Source: Variovorax boronicumulans
GTDB taxonomy: Bacteria; Pseudomonadota; Gammaproteobacteria; Burkholderiales; Burkholderiaceae_C
Direction of reading: 5' to 3'
DNA length: 64,000 nucleotides
Assembly: GCF_007677875.1 (NCBI RefSeq)
Contig: NZ_VEDO01000007.1
Coordinates: 1 to 64,000, forward strand
The stretch's first letter is position 1; every line of letters begins with the position of its first letter. Positions 9,728-22,708 of the stretch are shown here, piece by piece. The notes under the pieces were generated by a model, which was not told the origin of the DNA, did not search any database, and was given only the letters and a program-made list of their open reading frames with translations. The translations under genes were made by a program, and so were the position numbers.

Positions 9728-11005
9728 TCAGGCCAGGCAGGCCTCCACCTCGTCCACCCAGGCGGCGAGGGCGGCTGGCAGCGCCTCGTCCGCCGCAGGC
9801 GCCCAGCGGCGGCTGGCGTTGCGTGCCAGCGTGCGCAGCTGCCAGGCCATCTCCTGGGCGATCAGGGAGAGCTCGTTCATGAGGTCGGCGTCCTGGTCGC
9901 CGTCGCCGAGCATCTGCAGCTGGTCGCCGCTGGCGCCCGCGTCGGCCAGCAGTCGGCGCATCTGCCTGCACTGGCGGCCGATGGCAGTCATGCCCTGCAC
10001 GCGTCCCGGTGTCGCTGCGGGGTCGGAGGCCAGTCCGGCCGGCCAGGCGCCGAGCACCCGGTCGAAGGCGATGAGCTGGCCGACGGGCGAGGCCATCGGC
10101 TCCAGCGCTGCCATGCCCGTGACGGTGCCCAGCGCGTGTTCGCTGGCCAGGCCCCGCAAGGCGTTCAGCACGCGATCGCCCAGCGCCGGGTCGAACTGGT
10201 GGCGGTTGGTGCGCAGCAGGAGCGACAGGCGCAGCGCCGACAACGCGCGCCCGGGCCGCAGCAAGGCCGACATGACCTGGGCCAGCGACACCGCGCGTCC
10301 CCAGGGGCTGATCCGGTCACCCGCCAGATGGGCGGGATAGCCCGAGCCGTCGAGCAGCTCGTGGTGCTCACGCACGGCGCGGATCAGTTCGCGGGGGTAT
10401 TCGTGGTGGCGCTCCAGCAGCAGCGCCGACACCAGCGGATGCGAATACAGCTGGCGCCGCTGCTCGGCCGTGAGGTCGCCCTTGGGCTGCAGCAGGGCGT
10501 GGTCGATGTGCATCATGCCCAGGTCCTGCAGCAGGCCGGCTGCCATGGGCATGACCAGGTCGTAACGCAGCATGCCCGGGCGCTGCACCAGCCAGCCGGC
10601 CAACAGGGCCGTGCAGACGGCGTACTGGAACAGGGCAGGGTGCACGTCGCGCGCCACGCTGAGCTGGAAGGCCACCGGCGCCGGCAGGGGGATGGCCTCC
10701 AGTGCATCGAGCAAGGCCGCCTGGTGGTTGCCGTGCCGGAGCAGGACGGCCAGCACGGGCCGGCGCTCGATCAGGTTCTCGGCCGCATCGCGCAGTGCCT
10801 TGCCAGTGATGCTGTCCTGCGCCTGCAGGGCGTCTTCCAGCGGAGCCGCGAGCTGGTGGCGCAGCAGGCGCTCGTAGAGCCGGGGGTCGACCTTGACGCC
10901 GCGTTCGATCAGCTTGATGCCCTGGGAACTGTAGATGGCATTGACAGCGGTTGGCGGCCGCCCGTCCACGAGCTGTTGGACGGTTTCCCGGAAATTGGTC
11001 GACAT
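9728..11005 (-). CDS. degenerate HD-GYP domain protein
   Basis: 425 residues. The central part resembles an HD-GYP c-di-GMP phosphodiesterase: GLLQDLGMMHID (residues 157-168) replaces the usual HDxGK metal motif, and HHELLDGSGYP (214-224) retains the GYP motif and its histidines. The catalytic HD pair is QD and the following Lys is Met, so the active site probably cannot hold its normal metal pair. Likely a c-di-GMP-binding or protein-interaction derivative rather than an active phosphodiesterase (inference). The C-terminal ~120 residues are not recognised. It is divergent from ygiQ. Confidence 0.75.
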   Translation of the reverse strand: MSTNFRETVQQLVDGRPPTAVNAIYSSQGIKLIERGVKVDPRLYERLLRHQLAAPLEDALQAQDSITGKALRDAAENLIERRPVLAVLLRHGNHQAALLDALEAIPLPAPVAFQLSVARDVHPALFQYAVCTALLAGWLVQRPGMLRYDLVMPMAAGLLQDLGMMHIDHALLQPKGDLTAEQRRQLYSHPLVSALLLERHHEYPRELIRAVREHHELLDGSGYPAHLAGDRISPWGRAVSLAQVMSALLRPGRALSALRLSLLLRTNRHQFDPALGDRVLNALRGLASEHALGTVTGMAALEPMASPVGQLIAFDRVLGAWPAGLASDPAATPGRVQGMTAIGRQCRQMRRLLADAGASGDQLQMLGDGDQDADLMNELSLIAQEMAWQLRTLARNASRRWAPAADEALPAALAAWVDEVEACLA

Positions 11006-11097
11006 TTGTAAGAGTTTTGTGTCAGATCGCTACCAAGATTTGTAGCACAGCGGCGGCTGCTGTGCCCTTACGCGGGCAGGAACATGGCGTCGCCGCC

Positions 11098-11103
11098 TAA
11101 AAT
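11098..11103 (+). promoter_or_regulatory. -10 element of the ygiQ-type gene
   Basis: TAAAAT, 48 bp before the ATG at 11152, in the 146-bp divergent intergenic region. No convincing -35 was seen. The same TA(A/G)AATCG context recurs before other genes of this window. Confidence 0.4.
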
Positions 11104-11151
11104 CGCCGCCTTCCCCCGCCTGCCGTCCCGCCCGAGGACATCCCCCACCCG

Positions 11152-13470
<2,319 letters not shown>

Positions 13471-13471
13471 A

Positions 13472-14368
13472 TCAGCCCTGGCGCCGCGTGACCTTCACGG
13501 CCACGTCCATGCCTTCGTAGGCATCGGCCTCGCCGAACCAGCTGCCGCTGATCGGCGTGGCCAGCGCCGGGTCGCGCGCCACCCCCACGCGCAGCAGATG
13601 GCCGCTGCCCATGAGGTCGTTGGTCGGGTCGAAGGCGACCCAGCCCGCGCCGGGCAGGTAGGCCTGCAGCCAGGCGTGCGTGGCACCCGCGCCGACGACG
13701 CTCTCGCCGGCCTGCTGGCCCGCGGCGTCCAGGGCCGGGTCGTACAGGTAGCCCGACACGAAGCGCGTGGCGATGCCCAGCCGGCGCACGGCCTCCATCA
13801 TGAGCAGCGCGTAGTCGCGGCAGCTGCCACTGCGGCTCGCCAGGGTCTGCAGCGGTGTCTGCGTGCCTTCCTCGTCGCGCGACTGGTAGCTGAATTCGGT
13901 GTGGATGTGCGCGTTCATGCGCTTGAGCGTCTCACGCGTGCTGTTGGGCGCGTCGCTCAGCAGGAACTGATGGGCCCAGCGCAGCAGCAGGCCGTCGGGG
14001 TCCTCGTGGTGCGGGCGCAGGTAGTGCTCCAGGTCCAGGCGGTCCTGCAGCGAGTAGGCGAAAGGCAGGAACTCGGCGGCCGGCGCCAGCGCCAGCAGGT
14101 CGCCCGGGGAGGGCACGTGCTCGACCGTGAAGGCGCAGACGATGGTCAGCGCGGTCGCCTCGCCTTCGGGCTGCACGAGGGCGACGGAGTTGGAATGCGG
14201 GTCCTGGATCAGGCGCACGGCAGCCGCAGGGCTGACCTGCAGGTCGGTCGCCAGCACACGCAGGTCGTGGCTGTCGCGCGGCCGGAACATCACGCGGTGC
14301 AGGCCGAAGCGGACCGGCGTGCGGTAGCGGTAGGTGGTGGTGTGGTGGATGTCGTATTGCGTGGCCAT
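13472..14368 (-). CDS. transglutaminase-like family protein
   Basis: 298 residues. An N-terminal transglutaminase-associated beta domain ([22 protein letters not shown], the bacterial transglutaminase N-terminal signature) is followed by the catalytic core: Cys in [16 protein letters not shown], His in [16 protein letters not shown], Asp in VAFDPTND. These proteins act as cysteine peptidases or cross-linkers; the substrate is unknown, and no signal peptide is seen. A short basic protein gene lies 55 bp upstream on the same strand. Confidence 0.9.
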   Translation of the reverse strand: MATQYDIHHTTTYRYRTPVRFGLHRVMFRPRDSHDLRVLATDLQVSPAAAVRLIQDPHSNSVALVQPEGEATALTIVCAFTVEHVPSPGDLLALAPAAEFLPFAYSLQDRLDLEHYLRPHHEDPDGLLLRWAHQFLLSDAPNSTRETLKRMNAHIHTEFSYQSRDEEGTQTPLQTLASRSGSCRDYALLMMEAVRRLGIATRFVSGYLYDPALDAAGQQAGESVVGAGATHAWLQAYLPGAGWVAFDPTNDLMGSGHLLRVGVARDPALATPISGSWFGEADAYEGMDVAVKVTRRQG

Positions 14369-14389
14369 GGCGGCATGCCTCGCAAAGGA

Positions 14390-14412
14390 GCGGCCCGCAT
14401 TGCACGGGCCGC
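14390..14412 (-). terminator. hairpin between two minus-strand genes
   Basis: GCGGCCCG-N7-CGGGCCGC, an 8-bp GC-only stem just past the small basic-protein gene, in front of the transglutaminase start. A second hairpin, AAGGGCG/CGCCCTT, sits at 14416-14435 over the stop codon of the small gene. The T-run is weak, so it may attenuate rather than terminate. Confidence 0.35.
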
Positions 14413-14423
14413 GGCAAGGGCGA

Positions 14424-14594
14424 TCAACCGCCCTTGTGGGGCCGCTTGCCCGGGTTCTTCTTGCTGCGCGTGGCGACGCCGCGCTCCAGGCTCACGCGCT
14501 GGCCGCCGCCGGAACGGCGCAGGACCAGGCCGCCGGCGGGCGTGGGTGCGGGGGTGGCGCGGCGGTCGGCTTCGGTGACGAGTTTGTTGCCCAT
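14424..14594 (-). CDS. small basic conserved-looking protein
   Basis: 56 residues, rich in Arg, Lys and Gly (GNKLVTEADRR at the N terminus, KKNPGKRPHKGG at the end). The start chosen is the ATG preceded by a good ribosome site (AGGAGA, 5 bp spacing); the frame is open further upstream without a comparable site. No domain recognised. The strong ribosome site and separate position support a real gene. Possibly nucleic-acid-binding given its charge, but this is a guess. Confidence 0.6.
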   Translation of the reverse strand: MGNKLVTEADRRATPAPTPAGGLVLRRSGGGQRVSLERGVATRSKKNPGKRPHKGG

Positions 14595-14693
14595 GGTCTT
14601 CTCCTGTCGGACGGTAAAAACGAACCCGCGATGATCGCACATCGACCAAGCCGAACCGTCGGCTGGCTGTCATCCGCCGGGCGGCTGCGACAA

Positions 14694-14713
14694 CTTGATA
14701 ATCACTCGCATCT
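14694..14713 (+). promoter_or_regulatory. Fur-box-like operator overlapping a promoter
   Basis: CTTGATAATCACTCGCATCT, close to the Fur-type 19-mer pattern AATGATAATCATTCGCATT. It runs into a TAGAAT -10 box at 14713-14718, 34 bp before the TTG start of the imelysin gene, so a bound repressor would block the promoter. The downstream genes are an iron-type operon, which fits Fur control. Binding is inferred. Confidence 0.6.
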
Positions 14714-14751
14714 AGAATGGGCTCCTCGCTGCAACTCCGAGAAGCACTGCC

Positions 14752-15938
14752 TTGAAGCATTCCACCATCGCCTGGGTCCTGGCCGCCACTGCCGCAGCCT
14801 GCGCGCCCGCCTGGGCCCAGAGCCCCGCCGCCAAACCCGCCGCCGCCAGCAAGGCCGTCGCCGCCGATGTCGCCCCCGCCGTGCGCCACCACGCCCAGCT
14901 CGTGAGCGCGGCGTACGAAGACGCGCTGGCCGCCGCACAGGCGCTGCAGACCGCCATCCACGCCTTCCTCGACAAGCCCTCGCAGCAAGGTCTGGACGCC
15001 GCCCGCAAGGCTTGGCTGGACGCGCGCGAGTTCTACGGCCAGACGGAAGCCTTCCGCTTCTACGGCGGCCCGATCGACAGCGACGACGGCCCCGAAGGCC
15101 GCATCAACGCCTGGCCCATGGACGAGTCCTACGTGGACTATGTGGAGGGCGCGCCCGACGCCGGCATCATCAACAACCGCAAGGTCTCCATCAGCAAGAA
15201 GCAGCTGTCCTCGCTCAACGAGCGCGACGGCGAGGAGAACATCGCGACCGGCTGGCACGCGATCGAGTTCCTGCTGTGGGGCCAGGACCTGTCGGACACC
15301 GGCCCGGGCAACCGGCCCTACACCGATTTCGTCGACGGCGGCAAGCCCAACGCCGACCGGCGCCGCCAGTACCTGCGCGTGGTGACCGAGCTGCTCCTCG
15401 ACGACCTGCGTTCCGTGGCCCGCGCCTGGGCACCGATGCAGCCCAAGAACTACCGCGCGCGCTTCGAGCGCGGCGGCATGGAGTCGGTGCGCAAGATGCT
15501 CGTGGGCCTGGGCTCGCTGTCGCGCGGCGAGCTGGCCGGCGAGCGGCTCGAGGTCGCCCTGGCCAGCCAGGACCAGGAGGACGAGCACTCCTGCTTCTCG
15601 GACAACACGCACCGCGATGCCGTGGCCAACGCGACCGGCATCCAGAACGTCTGGCTGGGCCAGTTCAAGCGCCGCGACGGCAGCCAGCTGCAAGGCCCCG
15701 GCCTGCGCGACCTCGTGGCCGCGCGCGATGCCGCCGTGGCCGAGAAGACGACGAAGCAGATCGCCACCTCGGTGGCCGCGGCCGAGGCCATTCCCGCCCC
15801 GTTCGACCAGGCCATCAAGGTCGGCAACCCCGGCCGCGCCCGGATCCAGGCCACCATCGACAGCCTGACCCAGCAGTCCAAGGACATCGTCGAAGCCGCC
15901 AACGCGCTGGGCATCACCCAACTCACGCTGGTGCAACC

Positions 15939-15942
<4 letters not shown>
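14752..15942 (+). CDS. imelysin (M75) family periplasmic protein, iron-regulated type
   Basis: 396 residues from a TTG start with a clear signal peptide (hydrophobic VLAATAAACAPAWAQ, cleavage after AWA). The GxHxxE signature is present as GWHAIEFLLWGQDLS, and the conserved NATGIQNVWLGQ region follows. The family (IrpA, EfeO-related, insulin-cleaving metalloproteinase IcmP) is exported and linked to iron uptake. It is the first gene of four coupled genes matching the order seen at the Pseudomonas icmP locus (imelysin, DUF1111, imelysin, DUF1513; from memory). The Fur-box-like site upstream supports induction under iron limitation. Confidence 0.9.
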
Positions 15943-17371
<1,429 letters not shown>

Positions 17372-17372
<1 letters not shown>

Positions 17373-18451
17373 TGAACACCGATGTGGCGCGCCGGCGCCT
17401 GGTGCTGAGCGGCCTGGCGGCCCTGGCGTTGCCGGCTGCGGCCCAGCACGTGCCGGGCAACGTGGCGCTGCCGTTCTACGGCCCGCCGGACTTCATGCAA
17501 GGGGCCTGGCGCCGCTGGTTCACGCCGCGCGCGCAGGAGTTTCAGCAGCGCGCGCAGGCGCTGGCGGCCGCGCTGTCGGCCCAATGCTCGGCACCCGCGG
17601 GCGACACCGCCGCGCTGGCGACGGCACGCAGCGCCTGGGGCGAGGCTGCGCAGGCGCTGGGCCGGCTGTCGGCGGTCTCGGTCGGCCCGCTGTTGCAGCG
17701 GCGCACCTTGCGCCAGATCGACTTCGCGCCCACGCGGCCCGAGCTGATCCGCCGCGCCATCGCCGCAGCACCCGCGGAAGCTGCCGCGCTGGAGCGCATC
17801 GGCACGCCGGCCAAGGGCCTGCCCGCGCTCGAATGGCTGCTCTGGACGCAGCCACCGGCACCCGGTACGCCGGCCTGCCGCTACGCCCAGTTGCTGGCCG
17901 AGAACGTGCTGGCCGAGGCGCAGGCGCTGGCCCAGGCCTTCACCGCCCTGGCCAGCGCCCAGCCCGATCCCGACGACGAGGAGGCCAACGAAGCCGCCGC
18001 CCTTGCCATGTCCGAGCTCGTGAACCAGTGGGTGGGCGGCGTCGAGCGCCTGCGCTGGCCGTTCATGGACAAGCCGCTTAAGAGCGCGCCCAAGGGCAAG
18101 CCGCCGGCCTATCCGCGGTCTGCGAGCGGCCTCGCACGCGAGGCCTGGGCCGCGCAATGGCAGGGGCTGCGCACGCTGGCCGTGGCGTCCGACGACCGCA
18201 TCCCGCAGCCGGGCCAGGACCTCGTCACGCTGGAGACCTACATGCGCGGCCGCGGCCTGAACCCGCTGGCCGACCGCTGGGCCGCCACCGTGCGCAAGGT
18301 CGACGAGGCCATGGCCGCCGCGCAGCCCGATGCGCCGGCCAGCGTGCAGGCCGCGGCCAAGGCCGTGGCCGGCCTCAAGCAGCTGGCCGAGGCCGAGCTG
18401 GCGCCGGCGCTCAACATCCGGATCGGCTTTTCCGATGCCGACGGAGACTGA
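17372..18451 (+). CDS. second imelysin family protein, GxHxxE lost
   Basis: 359 residues. The N terminus ARRRLVLSGLAALALPAAAQ resembles a Tat or Sec signal peptide. The sequence follows the imelysin fold (VSVGPLLQRRTLRQIDFAPTR; LAMSELVNQWVGGVERL), but where the GxHxxE motif should be it reads KGLPALEWLLWT: the histidine is replaced by proline while the glutamate remains. The start overlaps the previous stop (TGATG). Presumably a non-metallopeptidase ligand-binding partner of the first imelysin. Confidence 0.87.
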
Positions 18452-18455
18452 AGCC

Positions 18456-19532
18456 ATGCTGACACGCCGCCACTGTCTGGCCTTGGGCATCGCCGCCATG
18501 GCTGCGCCGGCCTGGTCGGCCATTCCCGCCGCAGCGCGCCTGCTCGCCGCGTGGCAGTGCGAACCGCAGGACACGGCCGAGGCCGCGCGCTACCAGATCG
18601 GTCTGCTGGCCGCCCAGGCCGACGCGCTGGTCGTGGCCCGCGCGCTGGACGTGCCCACGCGCGCCCACGGCCTCCTGGCCGAAGCCGGCGGCACGGTGCT
18701 GGCCGTGGCGCGCCGCCCCGGCGACTGGCTGTTGCGCTGGAGACCCGGCGAGGCGGAACCGCAGACCGCCTGGATCGAGCCCGACCGCGCCTTCAACGGC
18801 CACGTGGTGGCCAGCGGCGACGGCCGGCGCCTGTACACCACCGAAACCGACCTGGAAACCGGCGCCGGCCTGGTCGGCGTGCGCGATGCGGCCACGCTGG
18901 AAAAGCAGGAGGAATGGCCGACGCACGGCATGGACCCGCACGAGCTGGTGCTCGACGCCGATGGCAGCATGCTCGTAGCCAACGGTGGCATCCCCACGCT
19001 GCCGGAGACCGGTCGCCTCAAGATCGGCCTGGAACGCATGGACGCCTCGCTCGTGCGGCTGCACACGCAGGGCGGCGCGCTGCTGGGCCAGTGGCGCCTG
19101 GCCGACCCGCGCCTGAGCCTGCGCCACCTCGCCTGGGGCGGCGCGGATGGCCGCCTGCTCGGCATCGCGCTGCAAGCCGAACACGACGACGCGGCCGCCA
19201 AGCAGGCCGCGCCGCTGCTGGCCCTGTTCGACGGCAAAACGCTGCGCACGGCCGCGGCGCCGCTGCCGCTGGCCGGCTACGGCGGCGACATCGCCTGGGC
19301 CAATGGCGGCTTTGCCGTCAGCACGCCCAAGGTCGACGGTTTTGCGCGCTGGGGAGCAGATGGCCGTTGGCAAGGCTTCACGGCACTGACCGAAGCCTGT
19401 GCGCTCGCGGCCGAGCCCGGCCGGCTCTGGGCCGGGGGACGCGAAGAGGCGCTGGTGGCCGAGGCCGCTGGCTTGGCCGCGCGGCCGGTGCCGGCGTTGT
19501 GGCTGGACAACCATTGGCTGAGGTTCGGTTGA
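18456..19532 (+). CDS. DUF1513 family exported protein
   Basis: 358 residues, the last gene of the iron-type operon, 4 bp after the previous stop. N-terminal signal peptide MLTRRHCLALGIAAMAAPAW with a twin-arginine-like start. The body looks like a beta-propeller (repeated GG..W and D-rich strand blocks: NGHVVASGDGRRLYTTE, WPTHGMDPHELVLDADG, MLVANGGIPTLPETGR). The DUF1513 family has no established biochemical role; it is consistently found with imelysin and DUF1111 genes. Confidence 0.9.
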   Translation: MLTRRHCLALGIAAMAAPAWSAIPAAARLLAAWQCEPQDTAEAARYQIGLLAAQADALVVARALDVPTRAHGLLAEAGGTVLAVARRPGDWLLRWRPGEAEPQTAWIEPDRAFNGHVVASGDGRRLYTTETDLETGAGLVGVRDAATLEKQEEWPTHGMDPHELVLDADGSMLVANGGIPTLPETGRLKIGLERMDASLVRLHTQGGALLGQWRLADPRLSLRHLAWGGADGRLLGIALQAEHDDAAAKQAAPLLALFDGKTLRTAAAPLPLAGYGGDIAWANGGFAVSTPKVDGFARWGADGRWQGFTALTEACALAAEPGRLWAGGREEALVAEAAGLAARPVPALWLDNHWLRFG

Positions 19533-19996
19533 GCCGCAGATTGCTGCGGGACCGGTGTGCGGCTGTTGGGCGCGGCGGTCAGCGCACTGGCGCTGGTCCT
19601 CTGGGCGCTGAGCACCCAGTTCTGGCGCGGCCGTCCCACGCCTGCCGCCGCCTCCTGCCGGCCTGCGACGAGACCGGCAGCGAGCAGCTTGCTCACCCGC
19701 TGGCGCGCCGCCTCGGGCCTCATCTCTGGCCGCGTTGAACGACGCGCTGGTCCGCGTGGTGTTCGCGCCGCCGCTGTGGCCGCGCGCCGTGGCACTGGTC
19801 TGCGGCATGTTGTGGGGCGTGGCCGCGCTGTGCGGGACGGCCCTGGGCGGACCGGCGCGAGGTCTGCACCTGTTTCCGACGGCCTGCTGGCTGCCCCGCG
19901 ACCAGGCTGCACCCTGCGAACCTACCTAGAATCGCGCGCGCTGCACCGCGGGAGCGGCGCGGACGCACGGCACAGACCGAACTGGGGAGACATCGC
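19533..19996. other. 464-bp region without a confident gene
   Basis: No convincing intact gene. A GTG at 19557 begins a hydrophobic stretch (RLLGAAVSALALVLWALST) that becomes implausible after ~25 residues. In another frame 19650-19738 reads like protein, and 19735-19929 (TTG start, 64 residues) contains one hydrophobic helix (VALVCGMLWGVAALCGTAL). The pieces in three frames could be remains of one frameshifted membrane-protein gene. A TAGAAT -10 at 19926-19931 probably serves the MFS gene at 19997. Confidence 0.35.
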
Positions 19997-21265
19997 GTGG
20001 GCAAGGTTGGTTCAAGCTTGGCGCATCGGCAGCCGGTGGCGTCGGGCCGCGCGGTTTTCCTGTTCGGCGTTCCGCTGTTGGTGCTGGCCCTGGGGCACAT
20101 GTTGTCGAACCTGTTGCGGACCCTGCCCGCAGTGGCGACCGATGTGATCGGCGCGGACATCGGGGTGAGCGCGGCGAGCCTCGCCACCCTGACCGGCGCC
20201 TACCACGTCGCGTTTGCGGCAGGCCAGATTCCGGTCGGCGTGGCGCTCGACCGCTACGGCGTGCGCACGGTCGCGCTGACGCTGCTCGCCATCGTGGCCG
20301 TCGGCGCCGTGCTGGCCGCCACGGTCGGCGGCGCCAGCGGCTTCCTGGTCGCCCAGGTCGTGCTGGGCATCGGCTGCTGCGGCATGCTGCTGTGCCCGAT
20401 GACGCTGGCCGCCAAGCTGCTGACGCCCCAGCAGTTCGGCCTGTGGTCCGGGCTGATTCAGGGTGTCGGCAACACGGGCATGCTGCTGTCCGCCAGTCCG
20501 CTGGCGTGGCTGATCGAGCACCATGGATGGCGCGCCGGCTTCTGGGCGGCGGCCCTTTTCGCCGTGGTCATCGCGGCGCTGGTCACCTTCTTCGTCTCGA
20601 ACGCGGGTCCGGGCCCTGCGGCGACCGGGCGGACCATCCGGTCGGAGGCGCGCGAGGTGGTGCGGATCGGGCTGTCGCCGCAGCTGCGCGGCATCGTCGT
20701 CCTGGCCTTTTCGTCCTTCGCGGCGGCCATCGCCGTGCGCGGCCTGTGGGGCGGGCCGTGGCTCATGGACGTGCGGCACCTGGGGCGCATCGAGGCGGGC
20801 AACGCGCTGCTGCCCTTGACCCTCGCCCTGGTGGTCGGGCCGATGCTCTATGGCGTGGTGGATCGCCGCAGCAACAACCGCCGCCATCTGCTGGTCGCCG
20901 GCCACCTGGTCGCGGCATTGGCGCTGTTCGCCGTCGCATGCGCACGGCCGGGCGGATGGATCGCGCAGTCGCTCGGCGGCGCCGCGCTGCCGGTGGGCTT
21001 CGACGTCGCGGCGTTCCTGCTGTTCGGCGCCGCCATCGCCGTGCAGCCGCTGCTGTTCGCGATGGGCCGCGCGGTGGTGGCGCCGGAGCACGCCGGCAAG
21101 GCCCTGGCGGCCATCAACCTCTCGTTCTTCGCCGGTGCGGCCGTCGTGCAGGCGCTGACCAGCCCGATCGCTGCGGCATGGGGCCTGGCGGCGGTCATGG
21201 TGTTCCTGGGGAGCGTGCTGCTGGCGGCGACGTGGGTGTTCGCGGTGCTGACCAGGAAAGGCTGA
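19997..21265 (+). CDS. MFS transporter
   Basis: 422 residues from a GTG preceded by GGGGAGA. Twelve hydrophobic segments; the loop 2-3 motif is VGVALDRYGVRTVALTLL and there is a GLIQGVGNTGMLLSASPLAW stretch in the fifth helix region. It belongs to the nitrate/cyanate-type or general MFS group; no substrate can be assigned. It stands alone and converges on the cysteine-rich protein gene. Confidence 0.88.
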   Translation: MGKVGSSLAHRQPVASGRAVFLFGVPLLVLALGHMLSNLLRTLPAVATDVIGADIGVSAASLATLTGAYHVAFAAGQIPVGVALDRYGVRTVALTLLAIVAVGAVLAATVGGASGFLVAQVVLGIGCCGMLLCPMTLAAKLLTPQQFGLWSGLIQGVGNTGMLLSASPLAWLIEHHGWRAGFWAAALFAVVIAALVTFFVSNAGPGPAATGRTIRSEAREVVRIGLSPQLRGIVVLAFSSFAAAIAVRGLWGGPWLMDVRHLGRIEAGNALLPLTLALVVGPMLYGVVDRRSNNRRHLLVAGHLVAALALFAVACARPGGWIAQSLGGAALPVGFDVAAFLLFGAAIAVQPLLFAMGRAVVAPEHAGKALAAINLSFFAGAAVVQALTSPIAAAWGLAAVMVFLGSVLLAATWVFAVLTRKG

Positions 21266-21367
21266 GGGCTGGCGCTGGGGCAGGGCTTGTGGTGCCGGGG
21301 CCGTTGCGCAAGGCGTTGTAGCGGCGCTCTGCGCGGCAACCGTGGTCCTCCACCGATGACGTCATGC

Positions 21368-21808
21368 TCAGACCTTGGCGAGGAAGGCCGCTGCATCACC
21401 TGCATCGCACTTCCAGTCTGCGAAGACCCCGACCAGGTTGCATTCCACGCAGCGGCAGGCAATGTAGTACCAGCGCACGTGATGTGTGCCTTCGTGCACA
21501 GAGACGCCGGACACCAGCTCGAACACATCGTTCTCGCACACGCACCCGTGCGCCTCAGGCGCGGCTTCGTCGACGTTGGACGCGCTGTCGCCCATCAGGT
21601 GTTCCTGCCCGCAGTCGGTGCAGGTGCGGATGGCCACACCGGCTTCTTCGTCCGTCTGGAGCGCGAAGGTGCGGCATCCGCAATCGCACTTGGACACAGC
21701 GAACCGGACAGCCTCATGGCGATTCGCAACGCTGTAGCTGCGCAGTTCGGCTTGGGTGTCCCCGGACGTCGTCCCGTACCAGAACTCGCCCTTCTTCCTC
21801 AGTGCCAT
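21368..21808 (-). CDS. cysteine-rich, probably zinc-binding protein
   Basis: 146 residues, not recognised. Four cysteine clusters stand out: CDCGCRTF, CTDCGQEH, CVCEND and CRCVECN, which suggest one or two zinc ribbons. The start chosen is the internal ATG (MALRKKGEFWYG) with GGAG upstream; the open frame goes back to 21934 but that part looks like non-coding translation and overlaps the next gene. Cytoplasmic, no membrane segment. It forms a minus-strand trio with an SRPBCC protein and a small Gly/Ala-repeat protein. Confidence 0.7.
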   Translation of the reverse strand: MALRKKGEFWYGTTSGDTQAELRSYSVANRHEAVRFAVSKCDCGCRTFALQTDEEAGVAIRTCTDCGQEHLMGDSASNVDEAAPEAHGCVCENDVFELVSGVSVHEGTHHVRWYYIACRCVECNLVGVFADWKCDAGDAAAFLAKV

Positions 21809-21930
21809 CGATGCTGCTCCGTTTCTCAAGATGGCATCCCGGCGGGCCTGATGCCGAGATGGCCGCGGTCGTCTGGATTCTGCCTCCAGGCCCGGTGCGT
21901 CATCGTGGGAGGCCCGTTCACCCGCACCGC

Positions 21931-22317
21931 TCACGACGCCCTTCGTTCAAGCAACTCCTTCAACGCCGCGAGGTCCCGCTGCACATGCGCGATGTCGGCC
22001 GCGAAGCGCTCCTGGCTGACACCGGCCGGCCGAGGCACCACGAAGCTCAGCAAACAGCCGGCCCCACAGGGCGTGACCCGGAATGCGTTGTGGACGCTGA
22101 CGCCATTGGGCAGCTTGACGTCGTGGTCCAGAACACCGAATGGATTGGCGGGAGCCATCTCCACTTCGACCTCGCCCATCGGCGAGTCGGCGAACCACTT
22201 GCCCCCGCGCTGCACGATGCCCTTGGCCAGGCCGGACGCCCAGAGCGGCAGCTTGTCCATGCGGCTGGCGAACGCATAGGCCAACTCCGCCGGCACGCCG
22301 ACCGTCTGGCTGACCAC
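21931..22317 (-). CDS. SRPBCC (START-like) family protein
   Basis: 128 residues from a GTG. The pattern VGVPAELAYAFASRMDKLPLWA followed by alternating beta strands and a C-terminal helix (FAADIAHVQRDLAALKELLE) is that of SRPBCC ligand-binding proteins. No ATG exists between the stop of the upstream gene (22348) and this GTG, and there is no good ribosome site, so translation is probably coupled to the upstream small gene. Ligand unknown. Confidence 0.75.
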   Translation of the reverse strand: MVSQTVGVPAELAYAFASRMDKLPLWASGLAKGIVQRGGKWFADSPMGEVEVEMAPANPFGVLDHDVKLPNGVSVHNAFRVTPCGAGCLLSFVVPRPAGVSQERFAADIAHVQRDLAALKELLERRAS

Positions 22318-22347
22318 ATGGGACTGCGCCGTTGGAGATGGCGCCGG

Positions 22348-22572
22348 CTATTCCATGACGCGGATGCGGCGAACGACGAGCTCGTCGATGTCCAGCCGGC
22401 GGATGCGCGCCCGGCCCACGAAGAGCCGTCCGATGCCCAAGGCCCCGAGGGCAAGGGCGCCGACGGCGGCGGCGCCGATCAGGACGGAGCCGAATGCGGC
22501 CGCACCGACGGCGTGCGCGCCCGTTGCGGCCGCCGGCATGGCACGGGTTGTCTTGGCTGGCGTCACGTTCAT
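22348..22572 (-). CDS. small Gly/Ala-repeat protein
   Basis: 74 residues, start ATG with a strong AGGAG 5 bp upstream. The middle is a run of pentapeptide-like repeats of the form (G/A)-A-x-A-(V/L) (VGAAAFGSVLIGAAAVGALA), followed by a charged tail RARIRRLDIDELVVRRIRV. This resembles a short right-handed beta-helix or a membrane-inserting segment. Upstream of and probably coupled to the SRPBCC gene. Function unknown; I have a weak memory of similar small proteins next to SRPBCC genes. Confidence 0.6.
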   Translation of the reverse strand: MNVTPAKTTRAMPAAATGAHAVGAAAFGSVLIGAAAVGALALGALGIGRLFVGRARIRRLDIDELVVRRIRVME

Positions 22573-22708
22573 GGGAACTCCTGGTGGAACCATGGGCCTG
22601 CAGACGCACGGGTCGTGCGGCCGTTTCCGGGCGATTGTCGCCATGGCGTTGCGTGCGTTGTTGCCGCCTCCAGGGCGCATGGCGCGCCTGTTGCGCGCCG
22701 CCCCGGCC

